Of a stretch of DNA of 64,000 nucleotides, positions 26,023 to 34,863 are shown piece after piece. Under the pieces are notes generated by a model. That model did not search any database, was not told the origin of the DNA, and saw only the letters and a program-made list of their open reading frames with translations. Origin of the DNA: Flavobacterium plurextorum. GTDB taxonomy: Bacteria > Bacteroidota > Bacteroidia > Flavobacteriales > Flavobacteriaceae. A program made the position numbers and the translations under genes. Location of the stretch: NCBI RefSeq assembly GCF_002217395.1, contig NZ_MUHD01000042.1, positions 1-64,000 on the forward strand, in the 5' to 3' direction. The first letter of the stretch is position 1. The number at the start of each line of letters is the position of its first letter.

Positions 26023-27543
26023 ATGGAAAAAAGAAAAATTGAAATAATGGATACGACGCTCCGCGATGGTGAACAAACCTCAGGAGTCTCTTTTTCTGCT
26101 GCAGAAAAACTAACCATTGCACAATTGTTGTTGGAGGAATTAAATATTGATAGAATCGAAATTGCCTCGGCACGTGTAAGCGAAGGAGAATTTCAGGCTG
26201 TAAAAGGCATTACTTCTTGGGCTGAAGAAAGAGGATATATTAACAGAATCGAAGTACTGTCGTTTGTTGACGGAGGCGTTTCAATTGAATGGATGAAAAA
26301 AGCCGGTGCCAAAGTGCAAAATTTATTGACCAAAGGCTCAATGAATCACTTAACACATCAATTAAAGAAAACTCCGGAACAGCATTTTTCTGAAATTGCT
26401 CAAATCATCGCTTTAGCAAAAGAAAACAATATTGAAACCAATGTTTACTTGGAAGATTGGAGCAACGGAATGCGAAATTCACCAGAATACGTTTTTCAAT
26501 TTCTGGATTTCTTGTCAACTCAGCCAATAAAAAGAATATTACTTCCTGATACTTTAGGCGTTTTAATTCCGTCATTAGCATTTGAATTTATTTCAAAAAT
26601 CAGAGTTAAATATCCGCAGATTCATTTTGATTTTCATGCGCACAACGATTACGATTTAAGTGTTGCCAATGTCATGGAAGCTATAAAAGCAGGTATAAAC
26701 GGACTCCACGTTACAGTAAACGGAATGGGAGAACGAGCTGGAAATGCACCGCTTGAAAGTACGGTTGCCGTAATCAATGATTACCTGCCAGAAGTAAGCA
26801 TTAACATCAAAGAAACATCTTTATATACCGTTAGCAAACTGGTTGAAACTTTTACCGGATATAGAATTCCAGCAAATAAACCAATTGTAGGTGACAATGT
26901 TTTTACACAAACCGCAGGAATTCACGCTGATGGTGACAATAAAAACAATCTATATTTTAATGACTTACTTCCAGAACGTTTTGGAAGAAAAAGAAAATAC
27001 GCTTTAGGAAAAACTTCTGGAAAAGCCAATATCGAAAAAAATCTTCAGGAATTAGGTTTAAAACTAAATCAGGCAGATTTGAAATTGGTTACCCAAAGAA
27101 TTATTGAACTTGGCGATAAAAAAGAAACCGTAACCAAAGAGGATCTTCCATACATTATTTCAGATGTTTTGGACAGTCATACTTACGAAGAAAAAATAAA
27201 AATTGAGTCCTATATATTAGTACACTCAAAAGGAATGCGTCCGTCTACGACTTTATGCTTAAAATTTGGCGACGAAATCATCGAAGAAAACGCACAAGGA
27301 GATGGTCAGTTTGATGCTTTTATGAATGCTTTGTCTAAGATTTACAAAAGTAAAAAACTAACGCTTCCAAAATTAATAGATTATGCAGTAAGAATCCCGC
27401 CGGGAAGCAGCTCTGACGCGTTGTGCGAAACCATTATCACATGGGTCAACAACGGAAAAGAATTCAAAACCCGAGGATTAGATTCTGATCAAACTGTTGC
27501 AGCGATTATAGCAACGCAAAAAATGCTGAATGTAATTGCTTAA
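26023..27543 (+). CDS. 2-isopropylmalate / citramalate synthase family
   Basis: A 506-residue DRE-TIM metallolyase that joins acetyl-CoA to a 2-oxo acid. It has the start motif DTTLRDGEQTSGVSFS, the metal-binding HAHNDYDLSVANV, the NGMGERAGNAPLE loop, and a C-terminal regulatory (LeuA dimer) domain from about residue 375. Next to leuC, leuD and leuB it should supply 2-isopropylmalate. However, the catalytic domain looks like the divergent type that also includes (R)-citramalate synthases, so substrate (2-oxoisovalerate or pyruvate) stays open. No second leuA is in the window. Confidence 0.85.
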   Translation: MEKRKIEIMDTTLRDGEQTSGVSFSAAEKLTIAQLLLEELNIDRIEIASARVSEGEFQAVKGITSWAEERGYINRIEVLSFVDGGVSIEWMKKAGAKVQNLLTKGSMNHLTHQLKKTPEQHFSEIAQIIALAKENNIETNVYLEDWSNGMRNSPEYVFQFLDFLSTQPIKRILLPDTLGVLIPSLAFEFISKIRVKYPQIHFDFHAHNDYDLSVANVMEAIKAGINGLHVTVNGMGERAGNAPLESTVAVINDYLPEVSINIKETSLYTVSKLVETFTGYRIPANKPIVGDNVFTQTAGIHADGDNKNNLYFNDLLPERFGRKRKYALGKTSGKANIEKNLQELGLKLNQADLKLVTQRIIELGDKKETVTKEDLPYIISDVLDSHTYEEKIKIESYILVHSKGMRPSTTLCLKFGDEIIEENAQGDGQFDAFMNALSKIYKSKKLTLPKLIDYAVRIPPGSSSDALCETIITWVNNGKEFKTRGLDSDQTVAAIIATQKMLNVIA

Positions 27544-27547
27544 TAGA

Positions 27548-27621
27548 GGCACAAAGGTTCAAAGTTACAGAGCAACAAAGGTTTTAATCTTTGTCATTTG
27601 AAACCTTTGAACCTTTGCGCC
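27548..27621. repeat. Inverted repeat between leuA-like gene and leuB
   Basis: GGCACAAAGGTTCAAAG at 27548-27564 pairs with CTTTGAACCTTTGCGCC at 27605-27621, with one mismatch; a smaller ACAAAG/CTTTGT hairpin sits inside (27575-27594). It resembles other intergenic repeats with the word AAAGGTTCAAA. Confidence 0.65.
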
Positions 27622-27662
27622 TTTCTCACTATGAACCTTAAAAAATAATAAATACTTATAAA

Positions 27663-28718
27663 ATGAAATTTAACATAGCCCTTTTAGCCGGAGACGGAAT
27701 CGGACCAGAAGTAATAAATGAAGCTGTAAAAGTATCTGATGCTATTGCTCAAAAATTTGGCCATGAAATTACTTGGAAACCAGCTTTAACTGGTGCTGCA
27801 GCAATTGATGCTGTAGGCGAACCTTATCCAGATTCAACTCACGAAGTTTGTAAAAATGCTGATGCCGTTCTTTTTGGAGCGATTGGCCACCCTAAATATG
27901 ATAACGATCCTTCTGCTCCAGTACGACCAGAGCAAGGTTTACTAAAAATGCGTAAAGCATTAGGTTTGTTCGCAAACGTAAGACCTACTTTTACGTTCCC
28001 TTCATTATTAGACAAATCTCCATTAAAAAGAGAAAGAATCGAAGGAACCGACTTAGTTTTCTTAAGAGAATTAACTGGCGGAATTTACTTTGGAGAAAAA
28101 GGAAGAAAAGACAACGGAGATACTGCTTACGACAATTGTGTTTACACAAGAGCGGAAGTACAGCGTTTAGCCAAAAAAGGCTTCGAATTAGCGATGACAA
28201 GAAGCAAAAAATTATGCTGCGTTGACAAAGCAAACGTTTTAGAAACTTCACGCTTATGGAGAGAAACAGTTCAGGCAATGGAAAAAGATTATCCAGAAGT
28301 TGAAGTTAGCTACGAATTTGTTGATGCTGTAGCAATGCGTTTGGTTCAATGGCCAAACTCTTATGATGTATTAATTACAGAAAACTTATTTGGAGATATT
28401 TTAACAGACGAAGCTTCTGTAATTTCAGGTTCAATGGGATTAATGCCTTCTGCTTCTATGGGAGCTGAAGTATCTTTGTTTGAACCAATTCACGGTTCTT
28501 ATCCGCAAGCAACAGGATTGAACATCGCTAACCCAATGGCTACAATTTTATCTGCTGCTATGATGTTCGAAAACTTCGGATTAATGGAAGAAGGAAAAGC
28601 AATGAGAGATGCTGTGAACAAGGCTTTAGAAGCAGGAATAGTTACCGAAGATTTAGCTGATGGAGGCAAAGCATATGGCACTAAAGAAGTTGGTGACTGG
28701 TTAGCTGCTAATGTATAA
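27663..28718 (+). CDS. leuB: 3-isopropylmalate dehydrogenase
   Basis: The 351-residue NAD-dependent enzyme oxidises 3-isopropylmalate to the precursor of 2-oxoisocaproate. The motifs LLAGDGIGPEV, RELTGGIYFG, and TENLFGDILTDEAS with SGSMGLMPSAS are intact. Normal length, cytoplasmic. It is the last gene of the leu cluster, followed by a CTGCAG-containing hairpin and then a strong terminator. Confidence 0.97.
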   Translation: MKFNIALLAGDGIGPEVINEAVKVSDAIAQKFGHEITWKPALTGAAAIDAVGEPYPDSTHEVCKNADAVLFGAIGHPKYDNDPSAPVRPEQGLLKMRKALGLFANVRPTFTFPSLLDKSPLKRERIEGTDLVFLRELTGGIYFGEKGRKDNGDTAYDNCVYTRAEVQRLAKKGFELAMTRSKKLCCVDKANVLETSRLWRETVQAMEKDYPEVEVSYEFVDAVAMRLVQWPNSYDVLITENLFGDILTDEASVISGSMGLMPSASMGAEVSLFEPIHGSYPQATGLNIANPMATILSAAMMFENFGLMEEGKAMRDAVNKALEAGIVTEDLADGGKAYGTKEVGDWLAANV

Positions 28719-28735
28719 ATATGTTTATCGTAGAG

Positions 28736-28783
28736 GCGTACTGCAGTGCGTCTCCTCGGTATGTTAGACGCACTGCAGTGCGC
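28736..28783. repeat. 18-bp inverted repeat after leuB
   Basis: GCGTACTGCAGTGCGTCT at 28736-28753 pairs with 28766-28783 at 17 of 18 positions. Each arm holds the self-complementary word CGCACTGCAGTGCG or a one-base variant, so alternative foldings are possible. Confidence 0.7.
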
Positions 28784-28802
28784 TTACAGAAAAATTACAA
28801 CA

Positions 28803-28840
28803 TAAAAAAAGGGATCAACTTTCGTTGATCCCTTTTATAT
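28803..28840. terminator. Bidirectional terminator between leuB and the RRM gene
   Basis: AAAAGGGATCAAC and GTTGATCCCTTTT form a perfect stem around TTTC, flanked by A- and T-runs. It ends the leu operon and, on the other strand, the RNA-binding protein gene. Confidence 0.85.
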
Positions 28841-28855
28841 ATTTAGAAAAAAATA

Positions 28856-29206
28856 TTAATATCCTCCTCTGTTACCACCACGGTCGTTTCCACCACGGTT
28901 GTTTCCGTAACCTCCGCGAGAATCACCTCCACGGTTGTTATTGAAGCTTCTTCTTTCACCTTCAGGTTTTGGTTCAGATTTATTTACAACAATTGTACGA
29001 CCTTGAACAGTAGCTCCGTTCAACTCATCAATTGCTTTTTGAGCTTCAGCATCGTTTGGCATCTCTACGAAACCAAAACCTTTGCTTCTTCCAGTAAATT
29101 TATCAGTGATAATTTTAACTGAATCTACTGCTCCATAAGCCTCGAAAGACTCTCTTAAATCTGCTTCCTCAATACTGAATGGAAGGCTTCCAACAAAAAT
29201 GTTCAT
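28856..29206 (-). CDS. RRM-type RNA-binding protein with Gly-rich tail
   Basis: A 116-residue cytoplasmic protein. Residues 1-80 are one RRM with RNP2 (NIFVGSLPF) and RNP1 (RSKGFGFVEM); the tail from about residue 90 is RGG-like (NNRGG, SRGGYGNNRGG). Such single-RRM proteins occur in Bacteroidota and cyanobacteria, where they bind AU-rich RNA and are often cold-induced. Target RNAs are unknown here. It is a single gene with about 110 bases of upstream spacer. Confidence 0.92.
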   Translation of the reverse strand: MNIFVGSLPFSIEEADLRESFEAYGAVDSVKIITDKFTGRSKGFGFVEMPNDAEAQKAIDELNGATVQGRTIVVNKSEPKPEGERRSFNNNRGGDSRGGYGNNRGGNDRGGNRGGY

Positions 29207-29332
29207 ATGTACTTATTTATAATAATGTAGCAAATGTAGTCTTATTTTTCTGTAATCTACTATATATTAGTTTATTTATGTTTTTATTTTGATTTTAATA
29301 ATCACCTTATAGAATCTGTGCCTGACAAAAAT

Positions 29333-29824
29333 CTACAAATGATTTTCTGTAGTACTCACTTCAATCGGCACTTTATAAAAGACTCCTTCTTTAAAGTTAA
29401 TCTTGGGTTTTTCAATATTACTTTCGTCATCATTTTCTGCAGTAAATTTAAACGTTCCAGAAATTGTATGATTTACATTATCATAATCAGTAATAACAAT
29501 CTGTCCGCTGCCTTTATCTGTACCTGTTGAAAATGCAGACACATCTGTCGACAGTTTATTTTCGTATAATGCCTTAGAAAACTCATCATTACCCAGAGTA
29601 AAAGTCTGCTTTGCAGTCGAAGCCATTTGCAAAGTAACTTTTTCATATCCTAAAGAACCTTCTACCACTATACTGCCGTTTTCTCCTAAGTGTGCTTTAT
29701 AACTTTGAGCTCTCCAAAAAACATTTTCTTTTAAGGCTTGAAAAGCAGGATTATTGAACTTTACATCATCTGTACAAGATGCGACAATAAAAAAAAGCGA
29801 TAAAAAATAAAAATATCTTTTCAT
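29333..29824 (-). CDS. Lipoprotein, DUF6252-like
   Basis: A 163-residue lipoprotein: MKRYFYFLSLFFIVASCTDD shows a lipobox with acylated Cys near residue 17. The mature part (FWRAQSYKAHLGENGSI, then a C-terminal ISGTFKFTAENDD strand) resembles small DUF6252 proteins of Bacteroidota. The ATG at 29824 is preferred over an in-frame ATG at 29926, which would bury the signal peptide. Function unknown; probably anchored in the outer membrane or facing the periplasm. Confidence 0.7.
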   Translation of the reverse strand: MKRYFYFLSLFFIVASCTDDVKFNNPAFQALKENVFWRAQSYKAHLGENGSIVVEGSLGYEKVTLQMASTAKQTFTLGNDEFSKALYENKLSTDVSAFSTGTDKGSGQIVITDYDNVNHTISGTFKFTAENDDESNIEKPKINFKEGVFYKVPIEVSTTENHL

Positions 29825-29964
29825 ATCTAAGTCAATTTGAGGCAAAAATACCGCATTAAGAGATAATTGCCTCAATAATACTATCAAAAAAGGCAAAAAA
29901 ACAATAAAATTGGATCCAAAATGCATTTAATACTTTTTGAAACGTATTATTGCTAAAAAAATTA

Positions 29965-29972
29965 TATCTTTG
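29965..29972 (+). promoter_or_regulatory. -7 element for the rpsP operon
   Basis: TATCTTTG matches TAnnTTTG exactly, 50 bases before the rpsP ATG. The nearest TTG triplets are 12 and 24 bases upstream, so the -33 part is not ideal. Confidence 0.5.
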
Positions 29973-30022
29973 CGCCCTTAATTAATAGAGGTCGAGTACC
30001 TCAAAATTTAATCAATAAGATT

Positions 30023-30586
30023 ATGTCAGTAAAAATTAGATTACAAAGACACGGTAAAAAAGGAAAACCTTTTTACTGGGTTGTAGCTGCAGATGCACGC
30101 TCAAAAAGAGATGGTAAATACTTAGAGAAAATCGGTACTTACAATCCAAACACTAACCCAGCAACTATCGACTTAAACCTTGATAGTGCAGTTAAATGGT
30201 TACACAATGGTGCTCAACCAACTGATACTGCTAGAGCAATTCTTTCTTACAAAGGTGCTTTATTGAAACACCACCTTGATGGAGGTATTCGTAAAGGTGC
30301 TTTAACTCAAGAACAAGCTGATGCTAAATTAGCTGCTTGGTTAGAGGCTAAAGCTGGAAAAGTTGATGCTAAAAAAGATGGTTTAACAAAAGCTCAAGCT
30401 GATGTTAAAGCTAAAGCTTTGAAAGCTGAAAAAGAAGTTAACGCTAAACGTTTAGCTGCTGCGGCTCAGGCTGAAGCTGATGCTATCGCTGCTGCAACTC
30501 CTGCAGTTGAAGAAGTTGCTGAAGTAGAAGCATCTACTGAAGAAGCTCCTGCTGCTGAAGAGAATAACGAAACAACTGAAGCATAA
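30023..30586 (+). CDS. rpsP: 30S ribosomal protein S16, extended
   Basis: Residues 1 to about 80 are a standard S16 (MSVKIRLQRHGKKGKPFYWV, then DGKYLEKIGTYNPNTNPATI), which helps assemble the 30S subunit. The protein is 187 residues, about twice the usual length, because of a Lys/Ala-rich and then Ala/Glu-rich tail (EEVAEVEASTEEAPAAEEN). Such tails are common in this phylum. It leads an operon with rimM, 15 bases downstream. Confidence 0.96.
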   Translation: MSVKIRLQRHGKKGKPFYWVVAADARSKRDGKYLEKIGTYNPNTNPATIDLNLDSAVKWLHNGAQPTDTARAILSYKGALLKHHLDGGIRKGALTQEQADAKLAAWLEAKAGKVDAKKDGLTKAQADVKAKALKAEKEVNAKRLAAAAQAEADAIAAATPAVEEVAEVEASTEEAPAAEENNETTEA

Positions 30587-30601
30587 TTTTAGCTAGCGAT
30601 A

Positions 30602-31126
30602 ATGCGTAAAGAAGAATGTTTTTATTTAGGTAAAATCGCTAAAAAATTTAGTTTCAAAGGTGAAGTCTTGGCTTATTTAGACACAGACGAACCTGAGTTA
30701 TACGAAAATCTGGAATCAGTGTTTGTTGAATGCAACAAACACTTGGTTCCTTTTTTTATTGAAACAAGTTCTTTACACAAAAACGACTTTCTTAGAATTC
30801 GTTTTGAAGATGTAAATACCGAAGAAGATGCAGATGCTTTAATTGGCAATCCTATTTATCTTCCTTTAACAATGCTGCCTAAACTTTCTGGCAACAAATT
30901 CTATTTTCACGAAGTTATTGGTTTCGAAATCGAAGACCAGCGCTTAGGTGTATTTGGAAAAATAGCAGCTGTAAACGACACTACTGCACAACCACTTTTT
31001 GAAGTTTTAAATGGCGAAATCGAAATGCTGATTCCGATGATCGATCAATTCCTTGTAAAAATTGACCGCGAAAACAAAAAAGTGATCATGAACTTACCTG
31101 AAGGTTTAGTTGAAATGTACCTTTAA
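30602..31126 (+). CDS. rimM: Ribosome maturation factor RimM
   Basis: This 174-residue protein helps mature the 30S head and binds S19. The N-terminal RimM barrel starts with CFYLGKIAKKFSFKGEV and the C-terminal PRC barrel contains KFYFHEVIGFEI and EMLIPMIDQFL. It follows rpsP closely, the usual genome arrangement, although trmD and rplS do not follow. Confidence 0.95.
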   Translation: MRKEECFYLGKIAKKFSFKGEVLAYLDTDEPELYENLESVFVECNKHLVPFFIETSSLHKNDFLRIRFEDVNTEEDADALIGNPIYLPLTMLPKLSGNKFYFHEVIGFEIEDQRLGVFGKIAAVNDTTAQPLFEVLNGEIEMLIPMIDQFLVKIDRENKKVIMNLPEGLVEMYL

Positions 31127-31198
31127 AAAAGTGTTCAGTTTTGAGTGTTCAGTTTTCATCTGAAATCAAAAATCATTAATATACAATCCTTAACCAAG

Positions 31199-31906
31199 AT
31201 GTTTTCATTCAAGCAATTCTCTGTTCAACAAGATAAAACCGCAATGAAAGTAGGTACTGATGGCGTTTTGTTAGGCTCTTGGGCTCCAATAAATCATAAT
31301 CCTTTTAGCATTTTAGACATTGGCGCAGGAACTGGAATTATTGCATTGATGCTTGCACAACGAACAAATGCGGAACAAATTGATGCACTTGAAATTGATG
31401 AAGACGCATATGAACAAGCGGTAGAAAATTTCGAAAACTCTCCTTGGGGCGATCGTTTATTTTGCTTTCATGCTGGTTTAGATGAATTTATAGAAGAACC
31501 GGAAGACGAATATGACTTAATTGTTTCCAATCCGCCTTTTTATGCTGAAGATTACAAAACAGAGAATGAACAACGTGATTTAGCACGTTTTCAAGACGCA
31601 ATGCCTTTTGAAGAAATTGTTGAAGCAGCTGATTTACTTTTATCCGAAAATGGAATTTTAGCTTTAATTCTTCCCTTTAAAGAAGAAGAAAAATTCATCC
31701 GATTAGCAAAAGAATCAGAATTATATCCGATAAAAATAACGCGTGTAAAAGGAACTCCAAAATCTGAAATCAAACGCAGTCTATTAGCTTTTAGCCGAAA
31801 TGAAACGTCAGAAATCGAAATCAATGAATTAACAATTGAAATCGATCGTCACGTTTATACTCCAGAATATATTGAGCTTACAAAGGATTTTTATCTGAAA
31901 ATGTAA
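31199..31906 (+). CDS. tRNA1(Val) adenine-37 N6-methyltransferase
   Basis: A 235-residue TrmN6/YfiC-type enzyme: SAM motif ILDIGAGTGIIALMLAQR and the N6-adenine signature NPPFYAE. It methylates A37 of tRNA1(Val) in relatives. The ATG at 31199 fits the family N-terminus (FSFKQFSVQQDKTAMKVGTDG); an in-frame GTG at 31145 lies in a short direct repeat (GTGTTCAGTTTT twice) and is rejected. It may be read from the rpsP-rimM promoter. It converges with the export operon, ten bases apart. Confidence 0.9.
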   Translation: MFSFKQFSVQQDKTAMKVGTDGVLLGSWAPINHNPFSILDIGAGTGIIALMLAQRTNAEQIDALEIDEDAYEQAVENFENSPWGDRLFCFHAGLDEFIEEPEDEYDLIVSNPPFYAEDYKTENEQRDLARFQDAMPFEEIVEAADLLLSENGILALILPFKEEEKFIRLAKESELYPIKITRVKGTPKSEIKRSLLAFSRNETSEIEINELTIEIDRHVYTPEYIELTKDFYLKM

Positions 31907-31915
31907 ATCTTAAAA

Positions 31916-33169
31916 TTAAATCTTTTTATTCTCGATTATAAAATTATTATTATTCCAATATTCCAGATCTTCAACAAATTTCGCATCTAATTTCAGTCGA
32001 TCAATTGGACGTTTTATAGCCGATACATTTTCTGTAATAATATCTTCTGACATTAAATCATAATTTGAATAGACAGTGCTTATTTGCTTTTTACTTGATT
32101 GTGAAAAATAATTGCTTTCTACTTTTTCATTACAATAATTAATAAAATAGCGTCCGTTGACATTTTTGTAGGTTTGGGTAATCTTCAGCGACGATTCTAT
32201 TGTGATATCATCATTATCGTTTGATCTGTCTTTTTTTAAAACCACATATTGCTCAAATTTCACGATCGCAAAAGAATCTGTTTCGATATAAATAAACCCT
32301 ATTGCAGATTGAGGTGCGGGATTTCCAAAACCAGTAGAAAAAACAGTTGGATTCAAATTTGTAAAACTAATTACATAGACCTTTTTACCACCATAAGTCG
32401 TTATCCCTTCTTTCTTTAATTCAAAGTTTTTTGTTTCATAAAGCAAATTCTGATTGCTTAACATTATGTTTCTAAAAATTATAACTCCAAAATACCCTAT
32501 CCCTTTCCAATTTTCATTTGATACTGAATCTGATTTTTTTCGAAACTGCACTATTTCTCCAAAATAATTGGCCGCAGCATCATCTGAAACTTTAATTCCG
32601 TTTGGACTGAAGGTATTAATTGACGCTTCTTCGTTGATAGTAAAAACACCATCTTTATTGGTTTGAGATCTAAAAAAGAATTTCTGATTGAATGGTTTTT
32701 GATAATAATTACTTTGAATATTTTCTTTTGATTTCTTTAAAATTGCTGTTGCAGACAGGTTGTTTGGTTTCTTTTTAGCAGAAACAATAATCATTTCATT
32801 TAATAAAACCTCAGCTTCTTTTTCTTTATTCAATTTGATCAGCAGTGGTTCCTTTTGCATTTTTTCAAGTGCAGCAACTTCAATTGTATCCGAATAATAC
32901 CCTAAAGCCGAAATAATCAATTTATCATTAAAACTGCCTTTAGAAATATTGAATTGAAAATTTCCTTCTGAGTTGGCAACTACACTTTTATTGCAATTAA
33001 GAAGATAAAGATCTGCATTTGCAATTACAAAATCTGATTTTGAATCTTTAACAGTTCCGGAAATACTAAACGAATCATATAACTTATTCGATTTCTGCGA
33101 ATACAAAACGTATTGAAGCAACAAAAACAAGATCAAAATTCCTTGTTTGATTTTTATTTTTGACTCCAT
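31916..33169 (-). CDS. Exported CarboxypepD_reg-like domain protein
   Basis: A 417-residue exported protein. A hydrophobic N-terminal segment (about 8-24) precedes a CarboxypepD_reg-like beta domain (SISGTVKDSKSDFVIANADL, about 35-110). The rest is a beta-rich region with no motif I recognise. The start codon touches the stop of the S41 peptidase gene (33170), so the two are surely co-transcribed and probably coupled. As the last gene of the peptide-export operon it may be a surface partner or self-protection factor; this is inference. Confidence 0.7.
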   Translation of the reverse strand: MESKIKIKQGILILFLLLQYVLYSQKSNKLYDSFSISGTVKDSKSDFVIANADLYLLNCNKSVVANSEGNFQFNISKGSFNDKLIISALGYYSDTIEVAALEKMQKEPLLIKLNKEKEAEVLLNEMIIVSAKKKPNNLSATAILKKSKENIQSNYYQKPFNQKFFFRSQTNKDGVFTINEEASINTFSPNGIKVSDDAAANYFGEIVQFRKKSDSVSNENWKGIGYFGVIIFRNIMLSNQNLLYETKNFELKKEGITTYGGKKVYVISFTNLNPTVFSTGFGNPAPQSAIGFIYIETDSFAIVKFEQYVVLKKDRSNDNDDITIESSLKITQTYKNVNGRYFINYCNEKVESNYFSQSSKKQISTVYSNYDLMSEDIITENVSAIKRPIDRLKLDAKFVEDLEYWNNNNFIIENKKI

Positions 33170-34819
33170 TTATTTACCTGATTTTGCAAATATAATCGCT
33201 CGATCTAGGATCTCATCTCTACCTTGCTGAATTCCTAAAATGGTTGATTTAACTTCAATATTAGGAACAATTCCTATACGCTGTGCTTCTTTTTTGTTTG
33301 GGTAAAAAACACCATAGCAAGTAAAAGATGAAGAAAATCCTTTTATTATACCAAACTTATAATTGGTGCCATCAGCTCCTCCTGTCTGACTGCCAATAAC
33401 GGTTACATTTGGAGCAGTCTTCAGTGCCATCGCCGTAAACTCTCCATGACTTACTGTATTTTCATCAACCAAAACAATTACTTTTCCTTTATAATAATCT
33501 GGATTATTTTTTCCACATTTTCTAATATCTGGATTCCATACAAAGCGTCCTGGAAAACTAATATCAGGATCTAAATATCTTGCAAATTCTTTCTCTTGAG
33601 GATTCAACCAATCTGAAAGAGCAAACATTACATCATGAGGTCTCTTTCTGTCATCAAAAATAATAGCATTGGTATTTTTAAGCTCTGCAATCAAATCTGG
33701 AATATTCTCAACAGCAACCGCATCAAAATTTACGTATCCAATATTCCCTTCCAAAACTTTCCATTTTTCTTGAGTGGGTAATTTAATTTTTAAATCTTTG
33801 TATTTATAACGGTTTATTGATTTAACTGCTGTTTTTCCATCGCGAATAAATTCAATTTCAAATGAAGTCGTTTTACCATTAAAAACAGCCCAATAAGCAT
33901 TTTTCAAAACTGATGGCTCGTTTGATCCTTCAACATATTTCCGATTGTCATTTAAAATTGAAGCGATCGTCTTTCCGTCAACTTTGGTAATTACATCTCC
34001 TATTTTTAAGTCATTAACTTTTGCAAGTGAATCATTTTTTAAACTGATAACAACTGCTTTCTGATCAATTATTTTAATATCAACCGGAATAAATTTATCT
34101 CCAAAATACTCTAACAACTGCGGCACTTGTGTTGAAGCATGTGTATCATTTAACTTTATAGAGATTTCTCTAATGGCCAATCCAAAGTCTTTCTCAGATT
34201 CTGGAGCAATAATTCTTGGCAGAAACTCACTTAATACTTTATCCCAATTTTGATCCATTTGATACTTATAGGGAAAGAAATATTCAACGTAATTCCAATA
34301 TCGGAATAATATCAAAAGACGAAGATTTTTATCGGTCCATTTAAAATCTGCATATTTAATTTCGTTATTAAATTTTAAAGGCATTCCGTCACCACGACCA
34401 AAATCAACATAAAACTGCTTGCCCTGAATTCTGTTTTCTTTAATGAATTCAAGCTTTTTTGAAAGTGATTTCGAGAACAAATCACTTTTTGAAATCCAGG
34501 ATAAATCGAAGTTCTTATCAAAATATTCCTTTTTCTCTGCTGCTTTTACAACTTCCTGTTTTTTAATTTCTCCCAAAGAAACAATCCAGTTTTCAAGTAC
34601 TGACGAAAATGCTTCTGCTGATTGTGCTTCTTCTACTTTTGGCAAAATTTGAAATAATTGTTCATCCCAATTTTTGCTTCCATCAACAACATTAGGATGA
34701 TAATACTTTAAAAAGCCCCAGACTTTACAAGTTGCGGCCAGCTTTTGAGTTTCGGTTATGGGTTTTGAATGAGAATATTGAAATATTAGAATGATAATAG
34801 TAAGTAAAATTCTTTTCAT
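33170..34819 (-). CDS. Exported S41 family peptidase (copy 1)
   Basis: A 549-residue exported serine peptidase of the C-terminal-processing type. Signal peptide, then a helical domain with ATCKVWGFLKYYHPNV, a PDZ-like region (LKIGDVITKVDGKTI), and the S41 core with the catalytic Ser in ENTVSHGEFTA and the GSQTGGADG loop. It is 44 bases downstream of the HlyD gene and in one operon with the exporter. A second protein of exactly the same length is encoded at 55528-57177. A role in trimming secreted peptides or in self-protection is possible but not shown. Confidence 0.85.
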   Translation of the reverse strand: MKRILLTIIILIFQYSHSKPITETQKLAATCKVWGFLKYYHPNVVDGSKNWDEQLFQILPKVEEAQSAEAFSSVLENWIVSLGEIKKQEVVKAAEKKEYFDKNFDLSWISKSDLFSKSLSKKLEFIKENRIQGKQFYVDFGRGDGMPLKFNNEIKYADFKWTDKNLRLLILFRYWNYVEYFFPYKYQMDQNWDKVLSEFLPRIIAPESEKDFGLAIREISIKLNDTHASTQVPQLLEYFGDKFIPVDIKIIDQKAVVISLKNDSLAKVNDLKIGDVITKVDGKTIASILNDNRKYVEGSNEPSVLKNAYWAVFNGKTTSFEIEFIRDGKTAVKSINRYKYKDLKIKLPTQEKWKVLEGNIGYVNFDAVAVENIPDLIAELKNTNAIIFDDRKRPHDVMFALSDWLNPQEKEFARYLDPDISFPGRFVWNPDIRKCGKNNPDYYKGKVIVLVDENTVSHGEFTAMALKTAPNVTVIGSQTGGADGTNYKFGIIKGFSSSFTCYGVFYPNKKEAQRIGIVPNIEVKSTILGIQQGRDEILDRAIIFAKSGK

Positions 34820-34863
34820 TATAAAAATTGGGGCTTGGTTAATTACGGGTTTCGGGGTTAATT

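Noticed and set aside
31145..31198. GTG-initiated extension of the tRNA methyltransferase
   Set aside because: It falls in a short direct repeat and adds residues before the conserved N-terminus; ATG 31199 fits the family.
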